Below, one piece after another: positions 47,091 through 56,447 of a stretch of DNA of 64,000 nt (within the stretch, counting starts at the first letter, position 1; each line of letters opens with the position of its first letter). The DNA is from Pseudomonadota bacterium. Its GTDB lineage: Bacteria; Pseudomonadota; Gammaproteobacteria; Burkholderiales; Rhodocyclaceae. Below the pieces are notes generated by a model. The model did not search any database. It was not told the origin of the DNA and was given only the letters and a program-made list of their open reading frames with translations. The position numbers were made by a program, and so were the translations under genes. Location of the stretch: positions 124,001 through 188,000 of the forward strand of contig JAFEDH010000004.1 in the NCBI GenBank assembly GCA_018241695.1. The letters run 5' to 3'.

Positions 47091-48242
47091 ATGCTGCACC
47101 GCATCCCTGCCCTCATCCTCACCTTTTTGCTGCTCCTTCCGGCTCCGCTGGTCCGGGCGCAGACCGCTCCCGCCGCCCCGGTTCTGGCCGCCGATGCCTG
47201 GATACTGACGGATTACGCTACCGGCCAGGTGCTGGCCGAGGGCAATCCCGACAAGCGCGTGGAGCCGGCCTCGCTGACCAAGGTGATGACGGCCTATCTC
47301 ACCTATTCGGCACTGCATCAGGGCCGGATCAAGCCCGGGCAGCAGGTCACCATTTCCGAGCGCGCCTGGCGCACCCAGGGTTCCCGCACCTTCCTGCAGG
47401 TGGGCAGCCAGGCCACGGTGGATGATCTGCTCAAGGGCATGATCATCCAGTCCGGCAACGATGCTTCCGTTGCCCTGGCAGAGACCATCGGCGGCAGCGA
47501 GGACGCTTTCGCCCAGATGATGACGCGCCAGGCGCAGGCCCTGGGCATGAACAACACCCGCTTCCTCAACGCCAGCGGTTATTTCGATGGCCCCGAGCCG
47601 GGTCACTATTCCACCGCGCGCGATCTGGCCAGGCTGGCGGCGGCCCTGATCCGTGATTTTCCCGAATCCCATGCCCTGCATGCGGCCCGGGAATATACCT
47701 TCCACGGCATCCGCCAGTTCAACCGGAATCGCCTGCTCTGGCTGGATCCTTCCGCCGACGGCCTCAAGACCGGGCACTCCCAGGCAGCGGGTTACTGCCT
47801 GATCGGCACGGCCCGGCGCGATGGTCGTCGCCTCATTTCGGTAGTGCTGGGAGCAGCGTCCGATGACGCGCGTACCCAGGAATCGCTGCGACTGCTCAAT
47901 TACGGCTTCCTCAACTTCGATCCGATACGCCTCTACACGCGGGATCAGGTGGTGTCCCGGCTCAAGGTATTCAAGGGGGCCGAGGGCCGTGTCAGGGCTG
48001 GCTTCACCCAGGATTTCGTGATCTCCCTGCCGCGCGGTGTCGATATGTCGCGCCTGCGGGTCCAGCTCTCCAGTCGCCAGCCGTTGCTGGCGCCGGTGCA
48101 CAAGGGGGATGCGGTGGGTACGCTGCGCGTCCTGCTCGATGATCGGGCCTATGGTGAATATCCCGTGGTGGCGCTGGAAGATGTCGATGTCGCAGGCATC
48201 ATCGGGCGCGCTTGGGACAGCCTGCGCCTCTGGTTCGAATAA
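47091..48242 (+). CDS. dacA: D-alanyl-D-alanine carboxypeptidase (PBP5/6 type)
   Basis: 383 residues from ATG 47091. A signal peptide ends around VRAQ. The penicillin-binding motifs are Ser61-Lys64 in EPASLTKVM, SGN in IIQSGNDAS, and KTG in DGLKTGHSQAAG. The C-terminal PBP5 domain and the final amphipathic helix (GRAWDSLRLWFE) anchor it to the inner membrane. It trims the terminal D-Ala from wall peptides. The gene is followed 16 bases later by a D-amino acid aminotransferase, the usual neighbour. Confidence 0.95.
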   Translation: MLHRIPALILTFLLLLPAPLVRAQTAPAAPVLAADAWILTDYATGQVLAEGNPDKRVEPASLTKVMTAYLTYSALHQGRIKPGQQVTISERAWRTQGSRTFLQVGSQATVDDLLKGMIIQSGNDASVALAETIGGSEDAFAQMMTRQAQALGMNNTRFLNASGYFDGPEPGHYSTARDLARLAAALIRDFPESHALHAAREYTFHGIRQFNRNRLLWLDPSADGLKTGHSQAAGYCLIGTARRDGRRLISVVLGAASDDARTQESLRLLNYGFLNFDPIRLYTRDQVVSRLKVFKGAEGRVRAGFTQDFVISLPRGVDMSRLRVQLSSRQPLLAPVHKGDAVGTLRVLLDDRAYGEYPVVALEDVDVAGIIGRAWDSLRLWFE

Positions 48243-48258
48243 GCCGGGGCACCGTGCG

Positions 48259-49131
48259 ATGAATCCGGGCGACCCCGCGAATCTCGCCTATCTCAACGGC
48301 GAGTTTCTTCCCCTGGATCAGGCGCATGTTTCCGTCATGGACCGGGGCTTTCTGTTTGGCGATGGTGTGTATGAGGTCATCCCCGTCTATTCGCGCCGTC
48401 CTTTCCGTCTTGCCGAGCATTTGTTGCGACTGGCGCGCAGCCTGGCGGCGGTGCGGATTTCCAATCCTCATGCCGATGCGGACTGGGCGGCCCTGATCGA
48501 CCGCATCATCGCTGCCGGTGAGAGCGAGGATCAGTCCATCTATCTGCAGGTCACACGGGGCGTGGCGACGGTACGCAACCATGCCCTGCGCAGCGATACG
48601 CCACCTACCGTATTCATCATGGGCGAAGCTTTGCGTGTGCCGCAGGATCTGCAGCGCGATGGCATCACCGCCGTTTCCGCCGCCGACAACCGCTGGCAGC
48701 GCTGCGATATCAAGACCACGTCCCTGCTGCCCAATTGTCTTTTGCGCCAGCGGGCGGTCGATGCGGGGGCTGCCGAGACCGTGCTGTTCCGCGATGGCTT
48801 TCTGGCCGAGGGCGCGGCCTCGAGCATTTTTGTGGTGAGCGGTGGCATGCTGCTGGCGCCACAGAAGAACCACCATCTGCTGCCCGGCATTACCTACGAC
48901 ATCGTTCTCGAACTCGCGGTCACGCACGGCCTGCCCCATCAGGTGCGCGACATCCCCGAAGCCGAGGTGCGCGGCGCCGACGAGCTCTGGCTCGCATCCT
49001 CTCCGCGCGAGGTGCTGCCCATCATCCGTCTCGATGATCGTCCGGTCGGTGCGGGCGTGCCCGGCCCGGTTTACGCACGGATGATCGACTGGTACCGGGA
49101 TTTCAAGGCCCGGACGATGCGCGGCGCCTGA
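48259..49131 (+). CDS. dat: D-amino acid aminotransferase
   Basis: 290 residues from ATG 48259 of fold-type IV PLP enzymes. FLFGDGVYEVIPVY, the lysine that binds PLP in CDIKTTSLLPNC, EGAASSIFVV and the C-terminal LWLASSPREVLPI are the D-alanine aminotransferase signatures. It interconverts D-Ala or D-Glu and keto acids, recycling D-alanine released by DacA or supplying D-glutamate. Its place between dacA and DUF493 is conserved in betaproteobacteria. Confidence 0.93.
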   Translation: MNPGDPANLAYLNGEFLPLDQAHVSVMDRGFLFGDGVYEVIPVYSRRPFRLAEHLLRLARSLAAVRISNPHADADWAALIDRIIAAGESEDQSIYLQVTRGVATVRNHALRSDTPPTVFIMGEALRVPQDLQRDGITAVSAADNRWQRCDIKTTSLLPNCLLRQRAVDAGAAETVLFRDGFLAEGAASSIFVVSGGMLLAPQKNHHLLPGITYDIVLELAVTHGLPHQVRDIPEAEVRGADELWLASSPREVLPIIRLDDRPVGAGVPGPVYARMIDWYRDFKARTMRGA

Positions 49132-49157
49132 GCAAAAGATTGCATGGAGCAAACCCC

Positions 49158-49421
49158 GTGGCCGACGAAACCCTGATCGAATTCCCCTGCGATTTTCCCA
49201 TCAAGGTGATGGGCATGACCCGCGAAGGTTTCGCCCAGGCCATTCTCGATGTGGTGGTACGGCATGACCCCGGCTTCGATGCGGGTTCCATGGAAATGCG
49301 CCCTTCCCGTGCCGGCAACTACATCTCGCTCACCTGCACCGTGCGGGCCACCTCGAAGGCCCAGCTCGACGCGCTCTATATCGAGCTCACGGGCCATCCC
49401 TGGGTCAGGCTCGTGCTATGA
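49158..49421 (+). CDS. ybeD: DUF493 (YbeD) family protein
   Basis: 87 residues from GTG 49158, with GGAG at 49146-49149. Signatures are LIEFPCDFPIKVMG at the start and SRAGNYISLTCTVRATSKAQLD in the middle, giving a ferredoxin-like, ACT-like fold. YbeD-family proteins stand upstream of lipB in many proteobacteria. Their role is unsettled, although links to lipoate metabolism and allosteric control have been proposed. The stop overlaps the lipB start by four bases. Confidence 0.9.
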   Translation: MADETLIEFPCDFPIKVMGMTREGFAQAILDVVVRHDPGFDAGSMEMRPSRAGNYISLTCTVRATSKAQLDALYIELTGHPWVRLVL

Positions 49422-50086
49422 ATATCCCGCAGGCGGTGGCCGGAAAAATCGCGCCGCCGGCGCGGGTACGCCGCCTGGGTACCGTGCCCTACGAACCCGC
49501 GTGGCGGGCAATGCAGGACTTCACCACCGCACGCAACGACACCACACCCGACGAGATCTGGCTGCTCCAGCATCCCCCCGTGTTCACCCAGGGCCAGGCG
49601 GGCCGCGCGGAACATTTGTTGGAGAACGATACCGCCATCCCCGTGGTGCGGATCGACCGTGGCGGACAGATCACCTACCACGGTCCCGGGCAACTCGTGG
49701 TCTATCTGCTGGTGGATTTGCGCCGCCAGGAGTACAAGATCCGGGAGATGGTGCGGCGCATGGAGCAGTCCGTGATCGATCTGCTTGCTGCCAGCCGCGT
49801 CACGGGCGAGCGTCTCTCCGGTGCGCCGGGGGTTTATGTGAATGGCGCGAAGGTGGCGGCGCTGGGGCTGCGGGTGAAAAACGGCTGCAGTTTCCACGGC
49901 CTTTGTCTTAATGTGGACATGGATCTGAGTCCCTACCGGGCCATCAATCCCTGTGGCTATGCCGGCATGGTGGTGACCCAGCTGGCCGATCTGTGTGGCG
50001 AAAGGGATGTGGCGGCAGTGGGCGAAGCCCTGGCGTGTCATCTGGCGCGGCAACTGAATCTGACTCTGGAAAATTGCGATGGCTGA
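49418..50086 (+). CDS. lipB: Octanoyltransferase LipB
   Basis: 222 residues. It moves octanoyl groups from acyl carrier protein to lipoyl domains. The family signature [23 protein letters not shown] lies near residue 80, and [22 protein letters not shown] and [12 protein letters not shown] (with the active-site type cysteine in the [13 protein letters not shown] region) follow. It starts within the DUF493 stop (ATGA) and overlaps the lipA start by eight bases, so the three are coupled. Confidence 0.95.
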   Translation: MNIPQAVAGKIAPPARVRRLGTVPYEPAWRAMQDFTTARNDTTPDEIWLLQHPPVFTQGQAGRAEHLLENDTAIPVVRIDRGGQITYHGPGQLVVYLLVDLRRQEYKIREMVRRMEQSVIDLLAASRVTGERLSGAPGVYVNGAKVAALGLRVKNGCSFHGLCLNVDMDLSPYRAINPCGYAGMVVTQLADLCGERDVAAVGEALACHLARQLNLTLENCDG

Positions 50087-51026
50087 ACATGGTGTGAAGC
50101 AGAAAGGCGAGGCCAAGACGGCCCGCATTCCCATCAAGATTGTGCCCGTGACCGAGCCCCTGAAGAAGCCTTCATGGATCCGTGTCCGCGTGGCTGGCGA
50201 GGCCAGCCGGTTTGCCGAAGTAAAGCAGATTCTGCGCGAGCATCAGCTGCACACCGTGTGCGAAGAGGCTACCTGCCCCAATATCGGTGAATGCTTCGGC
50301 AAGGGCACCGCCACCTTCATGATCCTGGGGGACTTGTGTACCCGTCGCTGCCCCTTCTGCGATGTGGGCCACGGCAAGCCGCTGCCGCCCGACGCCGCCG
50401 AGCCGGAAAAACTTGCCCGCACCATCGCCGCCCTCAAGCTGCGTTATGTGGTCATCACCAGTGTGGACCGGGACGATCTGCGCGATGGTGGCGCCCGGCA
50501 TTTCGTCGACTGCATCCATGCCGTGCGCCGGCATTCACCGCAGACCCGGATCGAGGTGCTGGTGCCTGATTTCCGCGGCCGCCTCGAAGTGGCGCTGGAG
50601 ATTTTTGCCAGCGGCCTGCCCGACGTGCTGAACCACAATCTGGAAACCGTGCCGCGCCTTTACCGGCAGGCCCGGCCCGGCGCCGACTATACGCATTCGC
50701 TGCAACTGCTCCGGCAGTTCAAGGACCGCTATCCCGGCATCCCCACCAAGTCCGGCCTCATGGTGGGGCTGGGTGAGGAGGACGGCGAGATTCTCGATGT
50801 AATGCGCGATCTGCGCGCCCACGGCGTGGACATGCTCACTATCGGCCAGTATCTGGCCCCCTCGGGCCATCATCTGCCCGTGCTGCGCTACCCTCCTCCC
50901 GAGATTTTCCAGACCTACGAGGCCGCAGCCAAAGCGCTGGGCTTCAGCCACGCGGCCTGTGGCCCCATGGTGCGCAGTTCCTATCACGCCGACCAGCAGG
51001 CTCACGCCGCGGGCGTGGTCGAATAA
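50079..51026 (+). CDS. lipA: Lipoyl synthase LipA
   Basis: 315 residues, radical SAM enzyme. The auxiliary cluster cysteines are in [12 protein letters not shown], and the radical SAM motif is CTRRCPFC near residue 90. The C-terminal [10 protein letters not shown] contains the conserved serine of the auxiliary cluster. It inserts two sulfurs into octanoyl groups placed by LipB. The start ATG 50079 lies inside lipB. It closes the mre-to-lip cluster; leuA comes next on the opposite strand. Confidence 0.96.
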   Translation: MAEHGVKQKGEAKTARIPIKIVPVTEPLKKPSWIRVRVAGEASRFAEVKQILREHQLHTVCEEATCPNIGECFGKGTATFMILGDLCTRRCPFCDVGHGKPLPPDAAEPEKLARTIAALKLRYVVITSVDRDDLRDGGARHFVDCIHAVRRHSPQTRIEVLVPDFRGRLEVALEIFASGLPDVLNHNLETVPRLYRQARPGADYTHSLQLLRQFKDRYPGIPTKSGLMVGLGEEDGEILDVMRDLRAHGVDMLTIGQYLAPSGHHLPVLRYPPPEIFQTYEAAAKALGFSHAACGPMVRSSYHADQQAHAAGVVE

Positions 51027-51117
51027 GCCGGACGGGCAGGCAAGGGGCGCGAGGGACAGTAATCCCGCGCGACCGGTGTGAATGGCGGCGGGGATTTGGC
51101 TGCCGGCCCGCAGGCCG

Positions 51118-52806
51118 CTAGGCAGCCTGCGCCATCCGTTCCGTCGCCGCGAGGCGATTCACTCCGCTGATCAGGGCCTTGATCGAGGCCGTGACGATAT
51201 TGGTGTCAATGCCGACACCGAAGCATTCACCACGCTGGCCGGGGATGGCGAGTTCGATGAAGGCGCAGGCCCGCGCGTCGCCTGCTTCGTCGCTGGCGCC
51301 GATGGAACGCTCCTCGTAGCTGCGCACCTGCACGTCTACACCGATCCGGCGCAAGGCATGGACGGCGGCGTCGATGGGCCCGTTGCCTTCTCCTTCGAGG
51401 GTATGCCTTCCATCACCCGCGTCCACCACAAGGCGGATACCCTGTTTGGCGCCACGCTCGACGAGATGGCTTTCCACCAGACGGAGGCGTGCCGCATGAT
51501 CGAGGTAGGCCGCGGAGAAAAGGGACCAGAGGGCGCGCGCATCCATCTCGCCACCGTGGCGGTCGGTGTGGCGTTGCACCTCGGCGCTGAACTCCACCTG
51601 CATCCGGCGCGGCATGGCAATGCCGAATTCGGCTTCCATCAGGTAGGCGATGCCGCCCTTGCCGGACTGGCTGTTGATGCGGATGATGGAATCGTAGCTG
51701 CGGCCCACGTCGGCGGGGTCGATGGGAAGGTAGGGCACCTGCCATTCGCCGCCGTCGATCTGGTGCGCGAAGCCCTTCTTGATGGCGTCCTGGTGAGATC
51801 CGGAGAAGGCGGTGAATACGAGATCACCCACATAGGGATGGCGCGGGTGGATGGGCAGGCCGGTGCAGTGTTCGGCGGTGCGGGCCACGGCATTGATGTC
51901 GGAAAAATCGAGACCTGGTTCCACGCCCTGGGTGTAGAGGTTCATGGCCAGGGTGACGATGTCCACATTGCCGGTGCGCTCGCCATTGCCGAAGAGGCAG
52001 CCCTCGACCCGGTCGGCACCGGCCATGAGCCCCATTTCGGCGGCGGCCACGGCCGTGCCGCGATCATTGTGGGGATGCAGGCTGAGGAGGATGCTGTCAC
52101 GACGGGCGAGATGGCGGTGCATCCACTCGATCTGGTCCGCGTACACATTGGGCGTGGTGATCTCCACCGTGGTCGGCAGATTGATGATCATCTTCCGTTC
52201 CGGCGTCGGCCCCCAGGCGGCGGAGACGGCATCACAGATCTCGAGGGCGAAATCGAGTTCGGTGGCGGTGAAGGTCTCGGGGCTGTATTCGAGCACCCAT
52301 TCCGTTTCCGGCTGCGAGGCGGCGAGTTCTTTGACCAGCTTCACGGCGGAGACGGCCATGTCCACCACTTCCTGACGAGTCATGTTGAACACCATTTCGC
52401 GGAAGGGGCGTGAGGTGGCGGTGTAGACATGCACGATGGCGCGCCGGGCGCCGCGCAGGGATTCCATGGTGCGGCGGATCAGGGGTTCCCGCGCCTGGGT
52501 GAGCACCTCGATGGACACGTCGTCGGGAATGTGGCCGCCCTCGATGAGCTGGCGCACGAAGTCGAATTCGGTCTGGGAGGCCGAGGGGAACGCCACCTCG
52601 ATTTCCTTGAAGCCGATGTCGCAAAGCGTGCGGAACATCTCCATCTTCTTGTGTGCATCCATGGGCTCGAAGATGGACTGGTTGCCATCACGCAGATCGG
52701 TGCTCATCCATACCGGTGGTGTGGCGATGACGCGGTTCGGCCACTGCCGGTCGGTGAGTCCGACGGGTGCGAGCGGGCGGTATTTTTGGGCGGGACAGGT
52801 GACCAT
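51118..52806 (-). CDS. leuA: 2-isopropylmalate synthase (LeuA, second type)
   Basis: 562 residues from ATG 52806; GAGGAAC just before it is a good ribosome-binding site, so a TTG at 52821 is rejected. It condenses 2-oxoisovalerate and acetyl-CoA, the first step of leucine synthesis. The N-terminus [10 protein letters not shown]...WPNRVI and the length match the LeuA type common in actinobacteria and some betaproteobacteria rather than the E. coli type. [13 protein letters not shown] and [16 protein letters not shown] are the catalytic barrel parts, and the last 120 residues are the leucine-binding regulatory domain. It is divergent from an Lrp-type regulator. Confidence 0.95.
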   Translation of the reverse strand: MVTCPAQKYRPLAPVGLTDRQWPNRVIATPPVWMSTDLRDGNQSIFEPMDAHKKMEMFRTLCDIGFKEIEVAFPSASQTEFDFVRQLIEGGHIPDDVSIEVLTQAREPLIRRTMESLRGARRAIVHVYTATSRPFREMVFNMTRQEVVDMAVSAVKLVKELAASQPETEWVLEYSPETFTATELDFALEICDAVSAAWGPTPERKMIINLPTTVEITTPNVYADQIEWMHRHLARRDSILLSLHPHNDRGTAVAAAEMGLMAGADRVEGCLFGNGERTGNVDIVTLAMNLYTQGVEPGLDFSDINAVARTAEHCTGLPIHPRHPYVGDLVFTAFSGSHQDAIKKGFAHQIDGGEWQVPYLPIDPADVGRSYDSIIRINSQSGKGGIAYLMEAEFGIAMPRRMQVEFSAEVQRHTDRHGGEMDARALWSLFSAAYLDHAARLRLVESHLVERGAKQGIRLVVDAGDGRHTLEGEGNGPIDAAVHALRRIGVDVQVRSYEERSIGASDEAGDARACAFIELAIPGQRGECFGVGIDTNIVTASIKALISGVNRLAATERMAQAA

Positions 52807-52909
52807 GGTGCGGTTCCTCAAGGATGGAGCGCTCCTAGTGCGCGATGGTCAAATCCTAGACGCATGGCGATGAAATGTGCTTGCGTTTTGTTGGTTGAAA
52901 TCGACAGAT

Positions 52910-52929
52910 ATTGGCAGAATATTGCCAAT
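52910..52929. promoter_or_regulatory. Palindrome between leuA and the Lrp-type regulator
   Basis: ATTGGCA (52910-52916), a six-base A/T-rich centre, and TGCCAAT (52923-52929) form a perfect inverted repeat in an A/T-rich intergenic region. It lies 55 bases before the regulator start and 104 before leuA. Lrp-type proteins bind A/T-centred palindromes of this size, so it is a likely operator for autoregulation and possibly leuA control. Confidence 0.6.
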
Positions 52930-52983
52930 TTTATTAAAATATCGGCATCACCATATGAATATTCCTTTTTGAAGGAGAATCCC

Positions 52984-53454
52984 ATGCAGCTCGATCGCTA
53001 TGACCGCCAGATTCTCGCCGCGCTGCAGGAAGATGGCCGGTTGAGCAATCAGGATCTGGCCGAGCGCATCGGCCTCTCGCCTTCCCCCTGCCTGCGTCGT
53101 GTCCGCCAGCTGGAAGAATCCGGCCTGATCACCGGTTACCGGGCGCTGGTGGATGCCAAGGCCCTCGGCCTGACCCTGATGGCGCTGATTCACATTTCCA
53201 TGGACCAGCACACGCCCGAGCGCTTCAAGCATTTCGAGACCCAGGTGGCGGCCATCCCCGAGGTGCTGGAATGTCTGCTCATCACCGGCCAGTCCGCCGA
53301 CTACCAGCTCAAGGTGGTGGTGCGCGACATGGATGCGTATCAGGATCTGCTGCTGAACCGTATCACCCGCATCAAGGGTGTGACCGGGGTGCATTCCAGC
53401 TTTGTTCTGCGGCGTGTGGTGGATAAGGCCGCGCTGCCGATCGGGTCCGCATGA
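52984..53454 (+). CDS. Lrp/AsnC-family transcriptional regulator
   Basis: 156 residues from ATG 52984, after AAGGAGA. The N-terminal helix-turn-helix (LDRYDRQILAALQEDGRLSN, then QDLAERIGLSPSPCLRRVRQ) and the C-terminal RAM/AsnC ligand domain (LITGQSADYQLKVVVRDMD) are standard for leucine-responsive regulators. It is divergent from leuA with a palindrome between them, so leucine-dependent control of leuA and of itself is a reasonable inference. A hairpin after the stop lacks a T-run. Confidence 0.92.
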   Translation: MQLDRYDRQILAALQEDGRLSNQDLAERIGLSPSPCLRRVRQLEESGLITGYRALVDAKALGLTLMALIHISMDQHTPERFKHFETQVAAIPEVLECLLITGQSADYQLKVVVRDMDAYQDLLLNRITRIKGVTGVHSSFVLRRVVDKAALPIGSA

Positions 53455-53583
53455 AATGGTGAAACGGCACCCTTCGCGGGGTGCGTTGCTGCGGCCATCC
53501 GTGGGGCCGCTCCCCGGCGCGGTATCCGTCTACAATGAACACGCCACAAGACGGCGCATAACAATAATCCACGGAGGAAGGCA

Positions 53584-54603
53584 ATGAAGATTCGTGTCGT
53601 GCAATGGACCACCGGCGTCGTGGGCAAACCCGCCCTGCGCGCCATCGTCGGGCATCCCCGCCTGGAACTGGTAGGTTGTTACTGCCACTCTCCCGACAAG
53701 GCGGGGCTGGATGCGGGAACGTTGTGCGGTCTGCCACCCCTGGGTATCGCCACCACCAATGACATCGATGCCCTGCTGGCCCTGAAGCCGGATTGCGTTG
53801 CCTACATGCCGCAGTTTCCCGATGTCGATCACATGGTCCGCATTCTCGAGGCCGGGTGCAATATCGTCTCCACCGCCTATTTCATCACCGGCACCCAGTT
53901 CGGTGCCGGGGCCAAGGCGCGGATCGAGGCCGCCGCCCGCCGTGGCAATGCATCGATCTATGGCAGCGGGGTGAATCCCGGCCTGGCGAATGTGATCGCC
54001 CTGGTGGCTTCGGCCGGGTGCGCCCGGGTGGACAAGATCTCGGTGCTGGAATCGGTGGATGCCACGCCCTATGCTTCACCCGGCACCTGGACGGCGATCG
54101 GTTTCGGCCGCCCGGTGAATGACCCGGAAGCGCCCGCCCTGGCGGAACGGGCCATGCCTTCCTTCAAGGAAGCGGTGGAAATGATGGCAGCCGCACTGCA
54201 TATCGAGGTGGACGAAATCCGCTACGACGTCGAATACGCCGCAGCCACTGAAGATGTCGATCTGGGCTACATGAAAATCGGCAAGGGCTGCATCAGCGGG
54301 CTGCGCTGCACCTGGTCGGCCCGGGTGGCGGGGCGGCCGGTGATCGAACTCAAGGTGGCATGGAAGCTGGGCAACAAACTGTCCCACGACTGGCCGGTGG
54401 AAGAAGGCTGGCTGGTGGAAATCGATGGCAGCCCCAGCGTGCGCTGTCTTTACCAGCAAAAGCGCGACGAACATTTCGATCCGGGAACGTTGACCGCCAT
54501 GCCGGCGATTCATGCGATTCCTGCCGTTGTCGCTGCTCCGGCGGGGATCGTGACCACTGACCGGTTGCCGCTGATCGCGGCCGCACACTGCGTGAATCAC
54601 TAG
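53584..54603 (+). CDS. Amine dehydrogenase-like oxidoreductase (diaminopentanoate dehydrogenase family)
   Basis: 339 residues. The Rossmann start is MKIRVVQWTTGVVGKPALRA, followed by LVGCYCHSPDKAG. The layout matches the dihydrodipicolinate-reductase-like family that includes 2,4-diaminopentanoate dehydrogenase, with a C-terminal catalytic domain (YGSGVNPGLANVIALV). Known members deaminate amino or diamino acids with NAD(P). The gene is followed 11 bases later by a BKACE gene, and in lysine fermentation a comparable dehydrogenase feeds a keto acid to a BKACE enzyme. The substrate here is unknown. Confidence 0.8.
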   Translation: MKIRVVQWTTGVVGKPALRAIVGHPRLELVGCYCHSPDKAGLDAGTLCGLPPLGIATTNDIDALLALKPDCVAYMPQFPDVDHMVRILEAGCNIVSTAYFITGTQFGAGAKARIEAAARRGNASIYGSGVNPGLANVIALVASAGCARVDKISVLESVDATPYASPGTWTAIGFGRPVNDPEAPALAERAMPSFKEAVEMMAAALHIEVDEIRYDVEYAAATEDVDLGYMKIGKGCISGLRCTWSARVAGRPVIELKVAWKLGNKLSHDWPVEEGWLVEIDGSPSVRCLYQQKRDEHFDPGTLTAMPAIHAIPAVVAAPAGIVTTDRLPLIAAAHCVNH

Positions 54604-54614
54604 AGGGAAGGCCG

Positions 54615-55514
54615 ATGGAAGCCGTACCCCTGATCATCGAGGCTGCCCTCAACGGCAGCACGTCCAAGGCCCGCAATCCGTATGTACCCATCACGCCGGA
54701 TGAAGTGGCCGCTGCCGCCGTGGCTGCCTACGATGCCGGTGCGGCGATCATCCACACTCATCCTTCCAGTCTGTCGCTGACCGGCCGGCTGGCGGCCGAC
54801 GAGTATCTCGCTGCCTGGCACGTGATCAAGGCGCAGCGGCCCGGCGCCATTCTCTATGGCACCGCAACGCTCGCGCCGGCCATCGAGGAGCGCTGCGCGC
54901 ATACCGCGCTGCTGGCCGAATCGGGCCTCGCCGCGATGGGCTATATCGATCCGGGCAGCACCAATCTGGCCACCAGCGGCGAGAACGGCATGCCCGGCGC
55001 GATGCAGTGGGCCTATGCCAACACCTATGCCGAGATCGACTACATGCTGCGGCAGATGCAGACCTGTCGCCTCGGCCCCAGCATCGCCGTCTACGAGCCG
55101 GGCTTCCTGCGCACGGTGCTCGCCTATCACCGGGCCGACCGCCTGCCTCCGGGCGCCCTGATCAAGTTCTATTTCGGTGGCGACCATAACTATTTCGATG
55201 GCGTGCGCGGCGGCATCACCTTTGGCCTGCCGCCGACGCCCACGGCCCTTGCGGCTTATCTGGAAATGATGGCCGGCTGCGATCTGCCCTGGGCGGTCAC
55301 CGTGGCCGGCGGTGACGGCATGGAGAACGGCATCATCCGGCGCGCCATCGAACTGGGCGGCCATGTGCGTGTGGGCCTCGAGGATTTCGCCGGTGAGCGT
55401 CACCCGACCAATGCACAGCTCGCAGCCGAAGTGGCTGCCCTGGCCCGTTCCATGGGCCGGCCGGTGGCCGATGGCCGGGCTGCCGCACGCATCCTGGGCC
55501 TGCCACGGGCCTGA
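54615..55514 (+). CDS. BKACE family beta-keto acid cleavage enzyme
   Basis: 299 residues. The family (DUF849) joins a beta-keto acid and acetyl-CoA to give acetoacetate and a new acyl-CoA, using zinc. The zinc site begins with AIIHTHPSS (His47, His49), and a glutamate-bearing segment follows in YEPGFLRTVL. GGDHNYFDGVRGG is typical of the barrel end, and the C-terminal VGLEDFAGERHPTNAQL is the conserved tail. Substrate type depends on a few pocket residues I cannot resolve. It sits between the amine dehydrogenase-like gene and a hydrolase gene. Confidence 0.9.
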   Translation: MEAVPLIIEAALNGSTSKARNPYVPITPDEVAAAAVAAYDAGAAIIHTHPSSLSLTGRLAADEYLAAWHVIKAQRPGAILYGTATLAPAIEERCAHTALLAESGLAAMGYIDPGSTNLATSGENGMPGAMQWAYANTYAEIDYMLRQMQTCRLGPSIAVYEPGFLRTVLAYHRADRLPPGALIKFYFGGDHNYFDGVRGGITFGLPPTPTALAAYLEMMAGCDLPWAVTVAGGDGMENGIIRRAIELGGHVRVGLEDFAGERHPTNAQLAAEVAALARSMGRPVADGRAAARILGLPRA

Positions 55515-55558
55515 CACGATTCGAATTTCCAATCCCAACCCGCCTGACTGGAGACACC

Positions 55559-56422
55559 ATGCAGACCTTCAGCTTCGAAGCCACCAGCCGTTTTGTCGAT
55601 ACCCCCAAGGGCCGCATCCACTATCACGAGGCTGGTGCGGGCCCCGCGCTTTTGCTGATCCATGGCTCCGGCCCCGGCGTTACGGGCTGGGCCAACTTTG
55701 CCGGCAACCTGCCGGTTTTCGCTCCCCATTACCGTTGCATCATCCTCGACCTGCCCGGTTACGGCAGGAGCGATCCGGTGGAGGGTCCGCCGATCCCGGG
55801 CTGCGTCGATGCCTGCTTCCGCCTGCTGGAGGCACTCAAGGTCGAGCGTGCGCATGTGATCGGCAATTCGCTGGGTGGCGTGGTCGGTTCCTACATGGCG
55901 GCCCAGCAGCCGGCCCGTATCGATCGCTTCGTGACCATCGGTGGTATCGGCGTGAATGTGTTCACCGCATTTCCGGGTGAGGGCATCAATCTGTTGACGG
56001 CCTTCGCCGAAGATCCGACCCGTGAACGCATCGAGACCTGGCTGCGCTCCATGGTGTTCGACCAGGCCCTGATCACGCCCGAACTGATCGAAACCCGCTT
56101 CAGGAACGCCACCGATCCGGTGACCCTGGCCACCAGCCGGCAGATGTATTCGCGTGCATCGATCAATGCGCTGGCCACTGAGTTTCGCGGCCCCAATGCC
56201 GCTTTCCGCCTGGGCCATCTGTCTTCCATCCAGGCGCCGACACTGCTCACCTGGGGGCGTGACGACCGGGTCAGTCCGCTGGACATGTGCCTGATGCCCA
56301 TGCGCCTGATTCCCCACTGTGAACTGCATGTGTTTCCCAACTGCGGACATTGGGCCATGATCGAACGCAAGGCGGAGTTCGAATCCCTGGTGCTCGCCTT
56401 TCTTGGCCGCAAGGCGGCCTGA
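55559..56422 (+). CDS. Alpha/beta hydrolase (meta-cleavage product hydrolase-like)
   Basis: 287 residues. The oxyanion segment LLLIHGSGPGVTGWANFA is characteristic of meta-cleavage product hydrolases and related C-C or ester hydrolases. The nucleophile elbow is IGNSLGGVVGS, and the later acid and histidine lie in WGRDDRVSPLDM and NCGHWAMIER. Enzymes of this group cut C-C bonds in ring-cleavage products; an ester or thioester substrate is possible. It begins 44 bases after the BKACE gene, in the same direction. Confidence 0.9.
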   Translation: MQTFSFEATSRFVDTPKGRIHYHEAGAGPALLLIHGSGPGVTGWANFAGNLPVFAPHYRCIILDLPGYGRSDPVEGPPIPGCVDACFRLLEALKVERAHVIGNSLGGVVGSYMAAQQPARIDRFVTIGGIGVNVFTAFPGEGINLLTAFAEDPTRERIETWLRSMVFDQALITPELIETRFRNATDPVTLATSRQMYSRASINALATEFRGPNAAFRLGHLSSIQAPTLLTWGRDDRVSPLDMCLMPMRLIPHCELHVFPNCGHWAMIERKAEFESLVLAFLGRKAA

Positions 56423-56447
56423 GCGCCACGGGATAGTTGGCAGTCTT

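Noticed and set aside
53467..53484. Terminator after the Lrp-type gene
   Set aside because: GCACCC/GGGTGC form a six-base stem, but no T-run follows, so intrinsic termination is not supported.
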